Assembly (NCBI RefSeq): GCF_900111175.1
Contig: NZ_FOGI01000001.1
Location: 1 to 64,000, forward strand
Direction: 5' to 3'
Length of the DNA stretch: 64,000 nt
Source: Actinokineospora terrae
Lineage (GTDB): Bacteria; Actinomycetota; Actinomycetes; Mycobacteriales; Pseudonocardiaceae
Shown here piece by piece: positions 27,475 through 35,879 of this stretch. A program made the position numbers and the translations under genes. The stretch's first letter is position 1; each line of letters starts with the position of its first letter. The notes beneath the pieces are model-generated. The model saw only the letters and a list, made by a program, of their open reading frames with translations. It was not told the origin of the DNA and made no database searches.

Positions 27475-28506
27475 TCAAGCGTCCGTCTCGTCCTCGAACT
27501 CCCCCAGGATCTCCTCCAGCAGATCCTCCAACGCCGCCAACCCCACGATCTCCGCCCCCGCCGACACCAACGCCAACTGCGCCCGTTCCCCCCGCATCCG
27601 AGCCACCGCGTCCGCGGCCGTCGACTCAGCGGGCAGCACCAACGGCTCGGTCATCAAATCCCCAGCCAGCACCGAAGACCCGGACAACGTCGCCCGCACC
27701 GCGTCCCGAACGTGCACCAACCCGGTCGGTTCCCCAGCCGCGTCCAGCACGATCAACCGAGATCGCCCACTGGTCCGGCACACGTCCTCGATCTCCGCCA
27801 CCGTCGCCGAGTCGGGGACCGCGACCATTGCCGAGCGCGGGGCCATCACCTGTTCCACCGTCGTCCGTTGCACTTGGAGCACGCCGGAGAGGATCTGGTG
27901 CTGCTGTTCCGGCAACAGGCCGTGCTCCCGAGACTCCCGCAGCAACATCCGGAGGTCGTCCGGTCCGTGTGCCTGCGCCAGGGTGTCTTGCGGTTCGACC
28001 TTCACCGCGCGCAACGTTGCGTTGGCCAGGCCGTTGAGCATGGTCAGCACCGGGCCGGTCACGCGGGTGAACGCGCGGAACGGCAGCGCGAGCCACAGCG
28101 CCGACCGCTCCGGGTGCGAGATCGCCCAGGACTTGGGGGCCATCTCGCCGACGACCATGTGCAGGAAGACGACGATGACGACCGCGAGGACGAACGCGAT
28201 CGGGTAGCTCCACGACGGTGACAGGCCGAGGGTGGTGAACAGCGGGTCGAGCAGGTGCGCGACGGCGGGCTTGGCCAGTGCGCCGAGGCCCAGGGTGCAC
28301 AGGGTGATGCCGAGTTGGGCGCCCGCCAGCATCACCGACAGCTCGCGGGTCCCCGCGACCGCGGCCCGCGCGGCGCGGCTGCCCTCGGCGGCGGCTTCCT
28401 CCAGCCGGTGCCGCTTGGACGCCACGAGGGCGAACTCGGCGGCGACGAAGAACGCGTTCGCGACCAGCAACACGAACGACACCAGCAACGCCGGTCCGGT
28501 GCTCAC
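27475..28506 (-). CDS. CNNM/CBS-domain protein (CorC/HlyC type), short form
   Basis: 343 residues: a CNNM (DUF21) membrane domain (about 1-190) and a CBS pair (about 200-320, TVEQVMAPRSAM and LAGDLMTEPLVL). It lacks the C-terminal CorC_HlyC domain seen in its upstream neighbour. Family members are proposed Mg2+/Co2+ exporters or regulators. GTG overlaps the upstream stop (GTGA) and follows GGAGGTG. Confidence 0.88.
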   Translation of the reverse strand: MSTGPALLVSFVLLVANAFFVAAEFALVASKRHRLEEAAAEGSRAARAAVAGTRELSVMLAGAQLGITLCTLGLGALAKPAVAHLLDPLFTTLGLSPSWSYPIAFVLAVVIVVFLHMVVGEMAPKSWAISHPERSALWLALPFRAFTRVTGPVLTMLNGLANATLRAVKVEPQDTLAQAHGPDDLRMLLRESREHGLLPEQQHQILSGVLQVQRTTVEQVMAPRSAMVAVPDSATVAEIEDVCRTSGRSRLIVLDAAGEPTGLVHVRDAVRATLSGSSVLAGDLMTEPLVLPAESTAADAVARMRGERAQLALVSAGAEIVGLAALEDLLEEILGEFEDETDA

Positions 28507-29852
28507 GCCGACACCTCCGCCTTCGAGCTGACCGACACCAGCACCGTGCGCGGCACGTGCCGGTGCACCTCGGTGACGGCGACGACCGCCTTGTGCGGGC
28601 CGTCGTCGAGGTCGGCGTCGGCGATGCCCACCTCGACCTCCACGTGGTCGCCGGGGCGCGGGACCCGGCCCAGGCGCTGCATGACCAGGCCGCTGACCGT
28701 GTCGTAGCCCGCGCTCTCGGGCAGTTCGATGCCGGTGACCTCCGCGACCTCGTCCACCCGCCAGCGGGCGGGCACCGACCACGAGCCGTCGGCGTGCGCG
28801 ATCGCCTGGACCTCCATGTGGTCGTCCTCGTCGAGGATCTCGCCGACGACCTCCTCGGCGACGTCCTCGAACGACACCACGCCCGCGAAGCCGCCGAACT
28901 CGTCGACGACGCACGCCAGTTGCCGGTGCTCGGCGCGCAGCCGCTCCAGCACCTCGGGCAGCGGCAGGCTGTCGGGCAGGTACAGCGGCGCGACCGCGAT
29001 GTCGCGCACCGGGGTGCTCGCCCGCGCGGCCGGGGCCACCGTCAGCACCTCCGCGATGCCGACCACCCCGATCACGTCGTCGACGTCCGCGCCGACCACC
29101 GGGAACCGGGACCGGCCGGTGTCGAGCAGTTCCACCACCCGGACCGTCGGGTCGTCGGCGCGCAGCAGGTGCACGTCGACCCGCGGCGTCATCACCTGCC
29201 CCGCGGTGAGGGTGCGGAAGTCGAGGCCGCCCTCCAGCAGCCGGGACGTGCCCGCGTCCAGGTGACCGCCCTGGCGGGACTCGTCGATGATGCCGCGCAG
29301 GTCCTCGGCCGTGGCGCCCTGCGGCAGCTCCTCGATCGGCTCGATGCCGACCGCGCGCAGCAGCCGGGTCGAGGCGCTGTCGAACATCCGGATCAGCGGC
29401 CCGGCCACCGCCAGGTACACCAGGGTGGACCGGCTCAGCGCCTTGGCCAGCGCCTCCGGCTTGGCGATCGCCAGGTTCTTGGGCGCGAGCTCGCCGAAGA
29501 CCATCTGCACGACCGTGGAGAACAGCAGCGCGACCACGATGGACAGCGCCGTGCTCAGCCCCGAGGGCAACCCGGCCAGGCCGAGCAGCGCGGCGGTGCC
29601 GTCGCCGAGGAACGGCTCGGACACGTAGCCGACCAGCAGCGCGGTCACGGTGATGCCGAACTGGGCGCCGGAGAGCATGAACGACAACCGCTGGGTCACC
29701 CGGTACGCCCGTTCGGCCGCCTTGTCGCCGTCCTCGGCGAGTTGGCGCAGCCGGTTGCGGTCCACGGCGACGTAGGCGAACTCCTGCGCGACGAAGTACC
29801 CGGTCGCGGCGGTGAGGAGCAGGACGGAGACGAGTCCGACGAGGATCAGCAC
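28503..29852 (-). CDS. CNNM/CBS/CorC_HlyC protein
   Basis: 449 residues: CNNM membrane domain (about 1-195, three to four helices), CBS pair (about 210-330), and C-terminal CorC_HlyC domain (about 350-440). First gene of a two-gene operon whose members probably form a heteromeric divalent-cation transporter or regulator. The order of long then short form is common in actinomycetes. No operator recognised upstream. Confidence 0.88.
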   Translation of the reverse strand: MLILVGLVSVLLLTAATGYFVAQEFAYVAVDRNRLRQLAEDGDKAAERAYRVTQRLSFMLSGAQFGITVTALLVGYVSEPFLGDGTAALLGLAGLPSGLSTALSIVVALLFSTVVQMVFGELAPKNLAIAKPEALAKALSRSTLVYLAVAGPLIRMFDSASTRLLRAVGIEPIEELPQGATAEDLRGIIDESRQGGHLDAGTSRLLEGGLDFRTLTAGQVMTPRVDVHLLRADDPTVRVVELLDTGRSRFPVVGADVDDVIGVVGIAEVLTVAPAARASTPVRDIAVAPLYLPDSLPLPEVLERLRAEHRQLACVVDEFGGFAGVVSFEDVAEEVVGEILDEDDHMEVQAIAHADGSWSVPARWRVDEVAEVTGIELPESAGYDTVSGLVMQRLGRVPRPGDHVEVEVGIADADLDDGPHKAVVAVTEVHRHVPRTVLVSVSSKAEVSA

Positions 29853-30491
29853 CGGCCCTCCGGGGCGGTGGTGCCGGGGCGGCGGTGGTGCCGTGTCGGG
29901 GGCCGGGCGCTACCCGGCCCGGGACTGCAGCCGTCGGTGGAACTCATGCGACCAACGCTAACACGATGTCCGTTTCACCGGGCGGCGCGCGCTGAGCCCG
30001 GTGTCCATCATGGACTCTTCGGGGAGTTGGCCTGCGGTGCCGCTGTCAAGCCGACACCCCGATCGGACCATCGGATGTCTCACGTGACGCAGATCGCCCT
30101 CACCTTCGGCGCCCACGCAGGGTCACGGCCACGCGCACGCGCACCTGCACGGGCGCCAAGAGGACCAGACCACCCCGTACCACCCGCGCCGGGGTGTAAG
30201 CACTGCTCAGTCGATCTCGGACGGGGTACGGATATACCGGTAAACTTTTCACGAAGTGAATTGCTTCACACGAAATCGGTCGCTTTTTCGCGACCCTCCG
30301 TGCAGGCCGCAATGTCACTAGCACGGCGCCCACAATCCGGCAACGGCGGTTTTCGGCAGCTCTTCTCATTTACGCTCAGTAAGAGCGCGTGCGGAGTGGA
30401 TCACCGCCTTGGCGGTACTGGCTTGTTCGTATTCACCCGTACGTTGCCTGGTGTCGTCGGTGTGGGTGAATGGCTGGGTAGGGGTCTGCAG
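29853..30491. other. Gene-free region upstream of prenyltransferase
   Basis: 639 bases with no convincing gene. The right part (30230-30380) is clearly more AT-rich than its surroundings and holds TATACCGGTA and nested repeats at 30248-30269. An 89-residue frame on the minus strand has no family likeness. Confidence 0.6.
30248..30269. promoter_or_regulatory. Overlapping TTCAC/GTGAA inverted repeats
   Basis: TTCAC-GAA-GTGAA-TTGC-TTCAC: the middle arm can pair with either outer arm. It is ~225 bases upstream of the prenyltransferase start and may be an operator. Confidence 0.4.
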
Positions 30492-31592
30492 GTGAGGATC
30501 ACGCGGTCGAGGGCTGTGACGCTCAACGAACACACCGGGGCCCAGGTGCGACGGCTGTGCGCCGTGCTCGGTCTCGCCGAGCAGGCCGACGAGGTCGCCG
30601 CCGTGCTCGCCGACATCATCGGCCCGGCCGGTGCCAGGGCGCTCGACGAGCCGCCGCTGTGGCGCTCGGACGTGGCCGACGACCACACCCCGGTCGAGTA
30701 CTCCGTGGCGTTCGAACAGGACGGTTCGCACACGCTGCGGCTGCTGGTCGAGTCGGTCGCGCGCAGGCCGGGACCCTCGGCCAACCTCGACGCCGCGCTG
30801 TCCTGTCTAGACCGTCTGGCCGAACGCTACCCGTTGGCGCTGGACAGGTTCGACGCCGTGCGCGGGCTGTTCCTGCCCGACGAGCCGCGCGGGGTGTTCT
30901 CGCTGTGGTTCTCCATCGTGGTCACCAGGGCGCGGGTCGCGGTCAAGGTCTACCTCAACCCGGAGGTGCACGGCCAGGCCGCCGCACCGGGGCTGGTCGC
31001 CGCCGGGCTCGACCGGCTCGGCCTGACCGCCGCCTGGCCGGACCTGAGCTCGCACGCGCCCCGCCCGACGTCCACATTGGACCGGTTCTCGTTCTTCGCC
31101 ATCGACCTCGACGACTCGCCGCGCTCGCGGGTCAAGGTCTACCAGAGCCACTTCCGCGCCGGGCTGCGCGAACTGGCCCACCTCGCCGCCGCCTGCCCGC
31201 TCACCGACCAGGACGTGCTCGCCGACTTCGAGTCGACCATCGGCGGCCTCGACAGCTACGACGGCAGGCCGCTGGTCACCAGCTACATCTACCTGGCCGG
31301 GCAACGCGAACCCAGCGGGTTCTCCGTCTACCTGCCGGTCCGCGACTACGTCCCCGACGACGCCGTGGCGCTCACCAGGACCAAGACCCTGTTGTCCGGG
31401 CACGGCTTCGACGCCGCCGTGCTCGACCGCGCCATCGCCGCGGTGACCAACCGTCCACTCGAGTCGGGGGTGGGGCTGATCGCGCACGTGTCGCTGCGCA
31501 TGGGCCGACCGCGGCCGGGGATCACCGTCTACCTGTCCGCCGAGGCCTACGCCGTCGCCGCCCCCGGCGGGGTCGCGGCAGGCGCGGCGTAA
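30492..31592 (+). CDS. ABBA-type (DMATS) aromatic prenyltransferase
   Basis: About 366 residues of the tryptophan dimethylallyltransferase family. Diphosphate-binding residues lie in segments such as VAVKVYLNPEV, RSRVKVYQSHF and PGITVYLSAEAY, the repeated KxY/TxY beta-strand pattern of the ABBA barrel. It should prenylate the indole ring of tryptophan or indole; regiochemistry (C5, C6 or C7) cannot be read. GTG at 30492 is the likely start; GTG at 30519 is possible. Tryptophanase follows 38 bases later. Confidence 0.85.
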   Translation: MRITRSRAVTLNEHTGAQVRRLCAVLGLAEQADEVAAVLADIIGPAGARALDEPPLWRSDVADDHTPVEYSVAFEQDGSHTLRLLVESVARRPGPSANLDAALSCLDRLAERYPLALDRFDAVRGLFLPDEPRGVFSLWFSIVVTRARVAVKVYLNPEVHGQAAAPGLVAAGLDRLGLTAAWPDLSSHAPRPTSTLDRFSFFAIDLDDSPRSRVKVYQSHFRAGLRELAHLAAACPLTDQDVLADFESTIGGLDSYDGRPLVTSYIYLAGQREPSGFSVYLPVRDYVPDDAVALTRTKTLLSGHGFDAAVLDRAIAAVTNRPLESGVGLIAHVSLRMGRPRPGITVYLSAEAYAVAAPGGVAAGAA

Positions 31593-31630
31593 ATCAGGGA
31601 AACAGCCGAGGAAAAGGACGTAAACCGCAG

Positions 31631-33001
31631 ATGCCGCTCATGGAGCCGTACCGCGTCAAGGTCGTCGAGCCCATTCCGATCCTCACCAGGGCCGACCGGG
31701 AAGCGGCCATGGCCAGGGCTGGTTACAACCCGTTCAACCTGCGCGCCGACGAAATCACGATCGACCTGCTCAGCGATTCCGGGACCGGCGCTCTCTCGGC
31801 CGCGCAACAGGCCGCGGGCGCGATCGGCGACGAGACCTACGCGGGGTCGGCGTCGTGGTTCCGCTTCCGCGGGGTCGTCGACGAGCTGACCGGGTACCCG
31901 CACATCTTCCCGGTCCACCAGGGCCGCGCCGCCGAGCGGATCCTGTTCAACGCGCTGCTCGAGCCGGGCCAGTTGTGCGTCAGCAACACCCACTTCGACA
32001 CCACCAGGGCCAACGTCCTGCTCGCGGGCGGCACCCCGGTCGACCTGCCCTGCGCCGCGGCCGCCGACCTCGACAGCGACCACCCGTTCAAGGGCGACAT
32101 CGACCTCGACGCCCTGCGCGCGACCCTCGCGGGCCCCGAGTCGGTCGGCGTGGTGGTCATGACCATCACCAACAACGGCGGCGGCGGTCAGCCGGTGTCC
32201 ATGGCGAACCTGACCGCGGTGCGCGACCTGTGCCGCGAGCACGGGGTGCCGTTCTTCCTCGACGCGGCCCGTTTCGCCGAGAACGCGTGGCTGGTCGTGC
32301 AGCGCGAGCCCGGCTGGTCGGACAAGACCCCGGCCGAGGTCGCCAGGGCCGCGTTCGACCTCGCCGACGGCGCCGTGGCGTCGCTGAAGAAGGACGCCAT
32401 CGCCCACATCGGCGGCTTCCTCGCGCTGCGCGACCCGGACCTGGCCGCCCAGTGCGAGCTGGTCCTCATCGCCACAGAGGGCTTCCGCACCTACGGCGGC
32501 CTCGCCGGGCGCGACCTGGAGATGCTCGCCCAGGGCCTGCGCGAGGTCGTCGACCCGCGCTACCTCGCCGCCCGCGCCGCCGCGACCCGCTACCTCGGCG
32601 ACCTGGTCAAGGCGGCGGGCGTGTCCATCGTCGAACCCGCGGGCATCCACGCCCTCTACCTCAACGCCGGGCGGCTGCTCACCCACCTGCCGGCCGCCCA
32701 GTACCCCGGGCACGCGCTGGCCACCGAGCTCTACCTCGCGGGCGGCATCCGCTGCGCCGAGCTCGGCACCCTGTACCTGGGGGAGGAGGACGAGAACGGC
32801 ACCCTCGTCAAACCCGCCCCATTCGAACTCGTCCGCCTGGCCATCCCGCGCCGGGTCTACACCCAGAGCCACCTGGAATACGTCGCCGAGGTCATCGCGG
32901 AGATCGCCAAGAACCCCGAACGCGTCCCCGGCTACCGGATGGTGTCGTCACCGCCACTGCTGAGGCACTTCAACTGCCGCGTGGAGCCGGTGCCCGCGTA
33001 G
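31631..33001 (+). CDS. tnaA: Tryptophanase
   Basis: 456 residues, full length for TnaA/beta-eliminating lyases. PLP lysine is in SLKKDA (K253/K254); SNTHFDTTRAN and IPRRVYTQSH are family motifs. It splits tryptophan, or prenyl-tryptophan, to the indole plus pyruvate and ammonia. No TnaC-like leader with a Trp codon was seen. Coupling to the prenyltransferase suggests secondary metabolism: similar Streptomyces loci make prenylated indole-3-carbaldehydes with an additional flavin monooxygenase, which is absent here. Confidence 0.92.
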   Translation: MPLMEPYRVKVVEPIPILTRADREAAMARAGYNPFNLRADEITIDLLSDSGTGALSAAQQAAGAIGDETYAGSASWFRFRGVVDELTGYPHIFPVHQGRAAERILFNALLEPGQLCVSNTHFDTTRANVLLAGGTPVDLPCAAAADLDSDHPFKGDIDLDALRATLAGPESVGVVVMTITNNGGGGQPVSMANLTAVRDLCREHGVPFFLDAARFAENAWLVVQREPGWSDKTPAEVARAAFDLADGAVASLKKDAIAHIGGFLALRDPDLAAQCELVLIATEGFRTYGGLAGRDLEMLAQGLREVVDPRYLAARAAATRYLGDLVKAAGVSIVEPAGIHALYLNAGRLLTHLPAAQYPGHALATELYLAGGIRCAELGTLYLGEEDENGTLVKPAPFELVRLAIPRRVYTQSHLEYVAEVIAEIAKNPERVPGYRMVSSPPLLRHFNCRVEPVPA

Positions 33002-33620
33002 TTCCCGGTGCCCGTGTGGTTACCGGTGCCGTGGTGGGGCTGGTGAGTCGCTGGGGGTGCCGGTGTCGGCGTGGGGCTGGTGTCCCTCGACGAACTCGGC
33101 GCCGCCATCGAGCAGCACGGTCACGCTGAACTGGCCAGAGGCCGAGCGGTGCTAGCGGCGATGACAGAGCCACCACGCGGCGTTGACCACCTCGTCGAGC
33201 TGGTGATCGATCAGCTACTCGGCCCGGTTAACGCCAACGGCGCCGAGGCCGTGTTGCCGCGCGGTCGCCGGAACCGTGCTGGAGCCGGTGCTCGCAGGTA
33301 GCCGGTGTCGGCGTAGTGCCGGTGTTCGCGTGGTTGCCGGTGCGGTGGTGGGGCTGTGCCTGCATCGTTGCCGGTGCCAGCGTGGGGCTTGGTGCCCGCG
33401 TGGTTGCCGGTGTGATGCCGGTGGCCGTGTGGTTGCTGGTGTCGGCGTGGTGCCGGTAGCCCGCGTGGAGTTGGTGTCCGCGTAGTTACCGGTGCTGTGC
33501 TGGAGTCGGTGCTCGCGGGGTTGCCGGTGCCGGCGGTGGGCTGTGCTCGTGGGTGCCAGGGCTGGCGTTGAGTTGGTGCTCGTGTGGTTCTCAGTGCCGC
33601 CACAGGGTCTCTGCCTACGC
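33002..33620. repeat. Degenerate GCGTGGTTGCCGGTG tandem tract
   Basis: Imperfect units such as CGCGTGGTTGCCGGTG and GTGTCGGCGTGGTGCCGGT recur every 18-30 bases from 33002-33075 and again 33290-33600, broken by a short coding-like stretch. Not CRISPR: no constant repeat and no fixed spacer length. Confidence 0.6.
33080..33301 (+). pseudogene. Short coding-like remnant inside repeat tract
   Basis: 73 codons from a GTG. The first ~58 residues (SLDELGAAIEQHGHAELARG, then EPPRGVDHLVELVIDQLL) look like a real helical protein; the rest runs into the repeat. I do not recognise it. It may be a small gene or a remnant disrupted by repeat growth on both sides. Confidence 0.35.
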
Positions 33621-33628
33621 TGGTCCGC

Positions 33629-34318
33629 GTGGCTGTCGAGGCGCGGACCAGGCGGGAGACCGGGGTGCTGTGGGCACTCGGTGGGCTGCTCGGCGGTGTC
33701 GTGCTGCTGCTGGCGTTGCACGTGCTGCCGCCGACTGCCGACATCAGCCCGGTGCGGCGCACGATCAGCGAGTACGCCCTCAGCGGCAGCAAGTGGCTCT
33801 TCGACACCGCCCTCGTGCTGATCGCCACCGCGTCCGCGCTGGCCTTCACCCTGCTGTGGCGCCGCCGCGCGCACGTCCCCACCGCGGTCCTGGGCGCCAT
33901 CTGGACCCTCAGCCTCCTGACCATCGTCCTGTTCACCAAGAACAACTGGTCAGTAGGCCCCAGCACCGGCGGCACGATCCACCGCTACGCCAGCGTCGCC
34001 GCCTTCCTCGCCCTGCCCCTGGCCACCTTCCCCGCCGCCCGCCACGTGTTCCCCGACCACCGCGTGTGGCGCTGGTCCACGCAGGCCTTCGCCACCCTGT
34101 CCCTGCTCTCCTTCGGCACCATCGTCGTAGGCGCCCTCAACATGCTCGCCGGTGGTCCGCCGTGGTGGCGCTTCGTCCCGCTGGGCCTGGTGGAACGCCT
34201 CATCGCCCTCTCCGCAGTAGCGGCCCTGCTGCTGCTCATGCTCGGCCTGCTCCGACAGACCGGGGGGCCGCCCAGCGCGGTTCGATCATGGGACCGCCCC
34301 GGGACGGGGTCGGGTTGA
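33629..34318 (+). CDS. DUF998-family membrane protein
   Basis: 229 residues with about six membrane helices; ISEYALSGSKWLFDTALV and the later TGGTIHRYASVAAF segment are typical of DUF998. Function unknown. The GTG at 33629 lies seven bases after TACGCT, a TANNNT -10, so a leaderless transcript is likely; no ribosome site is seen. Confidence 0.78.
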   Translation: MAVEARTRRETGVLWALGGLLGGVVLLLALHVLPPTADISPVRRTISEYALSGSKWLFDTALVLIATASALAFTLLWRRRAHVPTAVLGAIWTLSLLTIVLFTKNNWSVGPSTGGTIHRYASVAAFLALPLATFPAARHVFPDHRVWRWSTQAFATLSLLSFGTIVVGALNMLAGGPPWWRFVPLGLVERLIALSAVAALLLLMLGLLRQTGGPPSAVRSWDRPGTGSG

Positions 34319-34357
34319 GCCATCTCGACCAGGGGGTGTTCGGGCGTCCGGTGTCAC

Positions 34358-34371
34358 GTCGGACGTCCGAC
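34358..34371. promoter_or_regulatory. 14-bp perfect palindrome
   Basis: GTCGGACGTCCGAC lies just upstream of a TACGGT -10-like sequence (34378) and the next start. A candidate operator. Confidence 0.45.
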
Positions 34372-34381
34372 CGGCGATACG

Positions 34382-35191
34382 GTGGTCGTGATCGAAGTCT
34401 GTACCGATGAAGCCTGGTCACCGTCGGTCGTCGGCGTTTACCCGTTCGGGCGACCCGCGGTGCGCCGCGCCCCCCGCCTCCCCGAGACCGACCGCGCCGA
34501 GGCCTTCCTGCTCGGCCTCTACCCCGGTGCCCTGCGCGTCCGCTGGCACCGGCCCGGCGGCGGGCAGGTCGCCGCGCTCGCCGTGGACGACGAGCCCGAC
34601 AGCTGCCCGACCACGGCCGACCAGGCCGACCGGGTGGCGAGCTGGCGCGGATCCGTCGGCTGGCGGACCGACTGGGGCACTGTCGAGGTCGCCGACCCGC
34701 CCGACGCCGCGCGGCTGGTGGTCACCGAGGTGCTCGACCCGCTCGGCCTCGACCACCGCGCGGTCTACTCGACCCACTGCGTCCCCACGTACTTCGTGAA
34801 GTCCGGCGACCGCCAGGCCAACGCCATCGCCGAGTACGACCGGTTCGCCACCGCCGCCGGACTGCCCCGCTCCGCGCTGCACCGCCGCCCCGACCGCCGC
34901 GAGCTCGTGCACCGGGCCCTGCGCCACGAGGGCCGCGAACTGCTCCGCCAGCTCAAGGACGCCGACGCCCCGCTGGTGATCACCCTCGGCCGGGAGGCGG
35001 CGGACGTCTTCGCGGGCCTCGCGGGCACCGACCGCGTCCCCTTCCGCCTCACCGGCTCCTACGGCACCCCCCACCACGTCCCCCTCGGCGCCCGCGAACT
35101 GCGCTGGATCCCCCTCATCCACCCCGCCACCCGCCGCGGCGTCGGCTGGCGCAACACCCATGCCCGCTGGGCGCTGGAACACAGCAAGTGA
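34382..35191 (+). CDS. Uracil-DNA glycosylase-like fold protein
   Basis: 269 residues (or 267 from GTG 34388). The pattern resembles the UDG superfamily: an N-terminal LGLYPGALRVRW loop, a middle LVITLGREAADVF strand-helix, and a late IHPATRRGVGWRNTHARW segment in the place of motif B. The catalytic water-activating residue of known UDG families was not identified, so enzymatic activity is open. Convergent with the leucine-rich protein gene, one base apart. Confidence 0.6.
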   Translation: MVVIEVCTDEAWSPSVVGVYPFGRPAVRRAPRLPETDRAEAFLLGLYPGALRVRWHRPGGGQVAALAVDDEPDSCPTTADQADRVASWRGSVGWRTDWGTVEVADPPDAARLVVTEVLDPLGLDHRAVYSTHCVPTYFVKSGDRQANAIAEYDRFATAAGLPRSALHRRPDRRELVHRALRHEGRELLRQLKDADAPLVITLGREAADVFAGLAGTDRVPFRLTGSYGTPHHVPLGARELRWIPLIHPATRRGVGWRNTHARWALEHSK

Positions 35192-35192
35192 C

Positions 35193-35858
35193 TCACATGT
35201 CGTCGCGCCGGGCGAACAGCGCGTGGACCTGCTCGGGGTCCGACGCCAACGCCGACGTCAGCTCGTCCTCCGTCACGACCGGGTGACCGAACTCGGGCTG
35301 GTCGGTGTGCCGCAGCCCCGGGCTGTTGAGCCGGAGACCGCTGTCGTCGCGGTAGCAGCAGTACGGCAACCCCGCGTCCTGCAGCCGGCGGGTCAGCCGC
35401 CATTCCCGCGGCTGCGAGCACTCCACCCGGACACCCCGGGCGCGCAGGGCGGGGATCACCCGCTCGTAGGAGTCGTCGGACAGCGGGTTGCCCTCGACAC
35501 TGACGCCCAGGAGGGTGGTCACGTCCAACAGCGGACCCAGGTCGACGACCAGGTTGCGCGCGAGTTCCGCCCGCACCAGCGGCAGGGCGTGGAGTCCCGC
35601 GAGTGAGACGAGCCCGCTGTCCCTGACCACCAGCGACCGCAGCCTGGCCAACTCGGCCACCTCGGTCAGGTCGACCGGATCGCACCCGAGCAGGACAAGC
35701 AGCTCCAGGCCGTCGCAGCGCCGCAACCCGGTCAGGTCACGGGCGTTGCTGAGTGCCAGCCGACCGATCCCCGCCCACTCGTCGTCCCGCGCGGGTAGCG
35801 CGTGCCCGACAGCGTCCTCCACCGCTGCCGCGACCGCCGGATCAAGTGCGCCACCCAT
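35193..35858 (-). CDS. Leucine-rich-repeat-like protein, putative immunity
   Basis: 221 residues with Leu-rich repeats (LTGLRRCDGLELLVLLGC, ARLRSLVVRDSGLVSLAGL, LPLVRAELARNLVVDL) between about 35 and 135, and an acidic C-terminus. No signal peptide. It starts 21 bases after the stop of the large effector-like gene on the same strand, the usual place of an immunity protein; that role is inference from position only. Confidence 0.6.
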   Translation of the reverse strand: MGGALDPAVAAAVEDAVGHALPARDDEWAGIGRLALSNARDLTGLRRCDGLELLVLLGCDPVDLTEVAELARLRSLVVRDSGLVSLAGLHALPLVRAELARNLVVDLGPLLDVTTLLGVSVEGNPLSDDSYERVIPALRARGVRVECSQPREWRLTRRLQDAGLPYCCYRDDSGLRLNSPGLRHTDQPEFGHPVVTEDELTSALASDPEQVHALFARRDDM

Positions 35859-35879
35859 ATCCGAGCCTCCTCGTGCGTA

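Noticed and set aside
30100..30369. 89-codon minus-strand gene
   Set aside because: Mixed composition across an AT-rich regulatory area and no family likeness.
28557..31592. Very long plus-strand frame
   Set aside because: Only its last third (from 30492) is the prenyltransferase; the start is antisense to the CNNM/CBS gene.
33290..33600. CRISPR-like array
   Set aside because: Units vary in sequence and spacing and there are no unique spacers.
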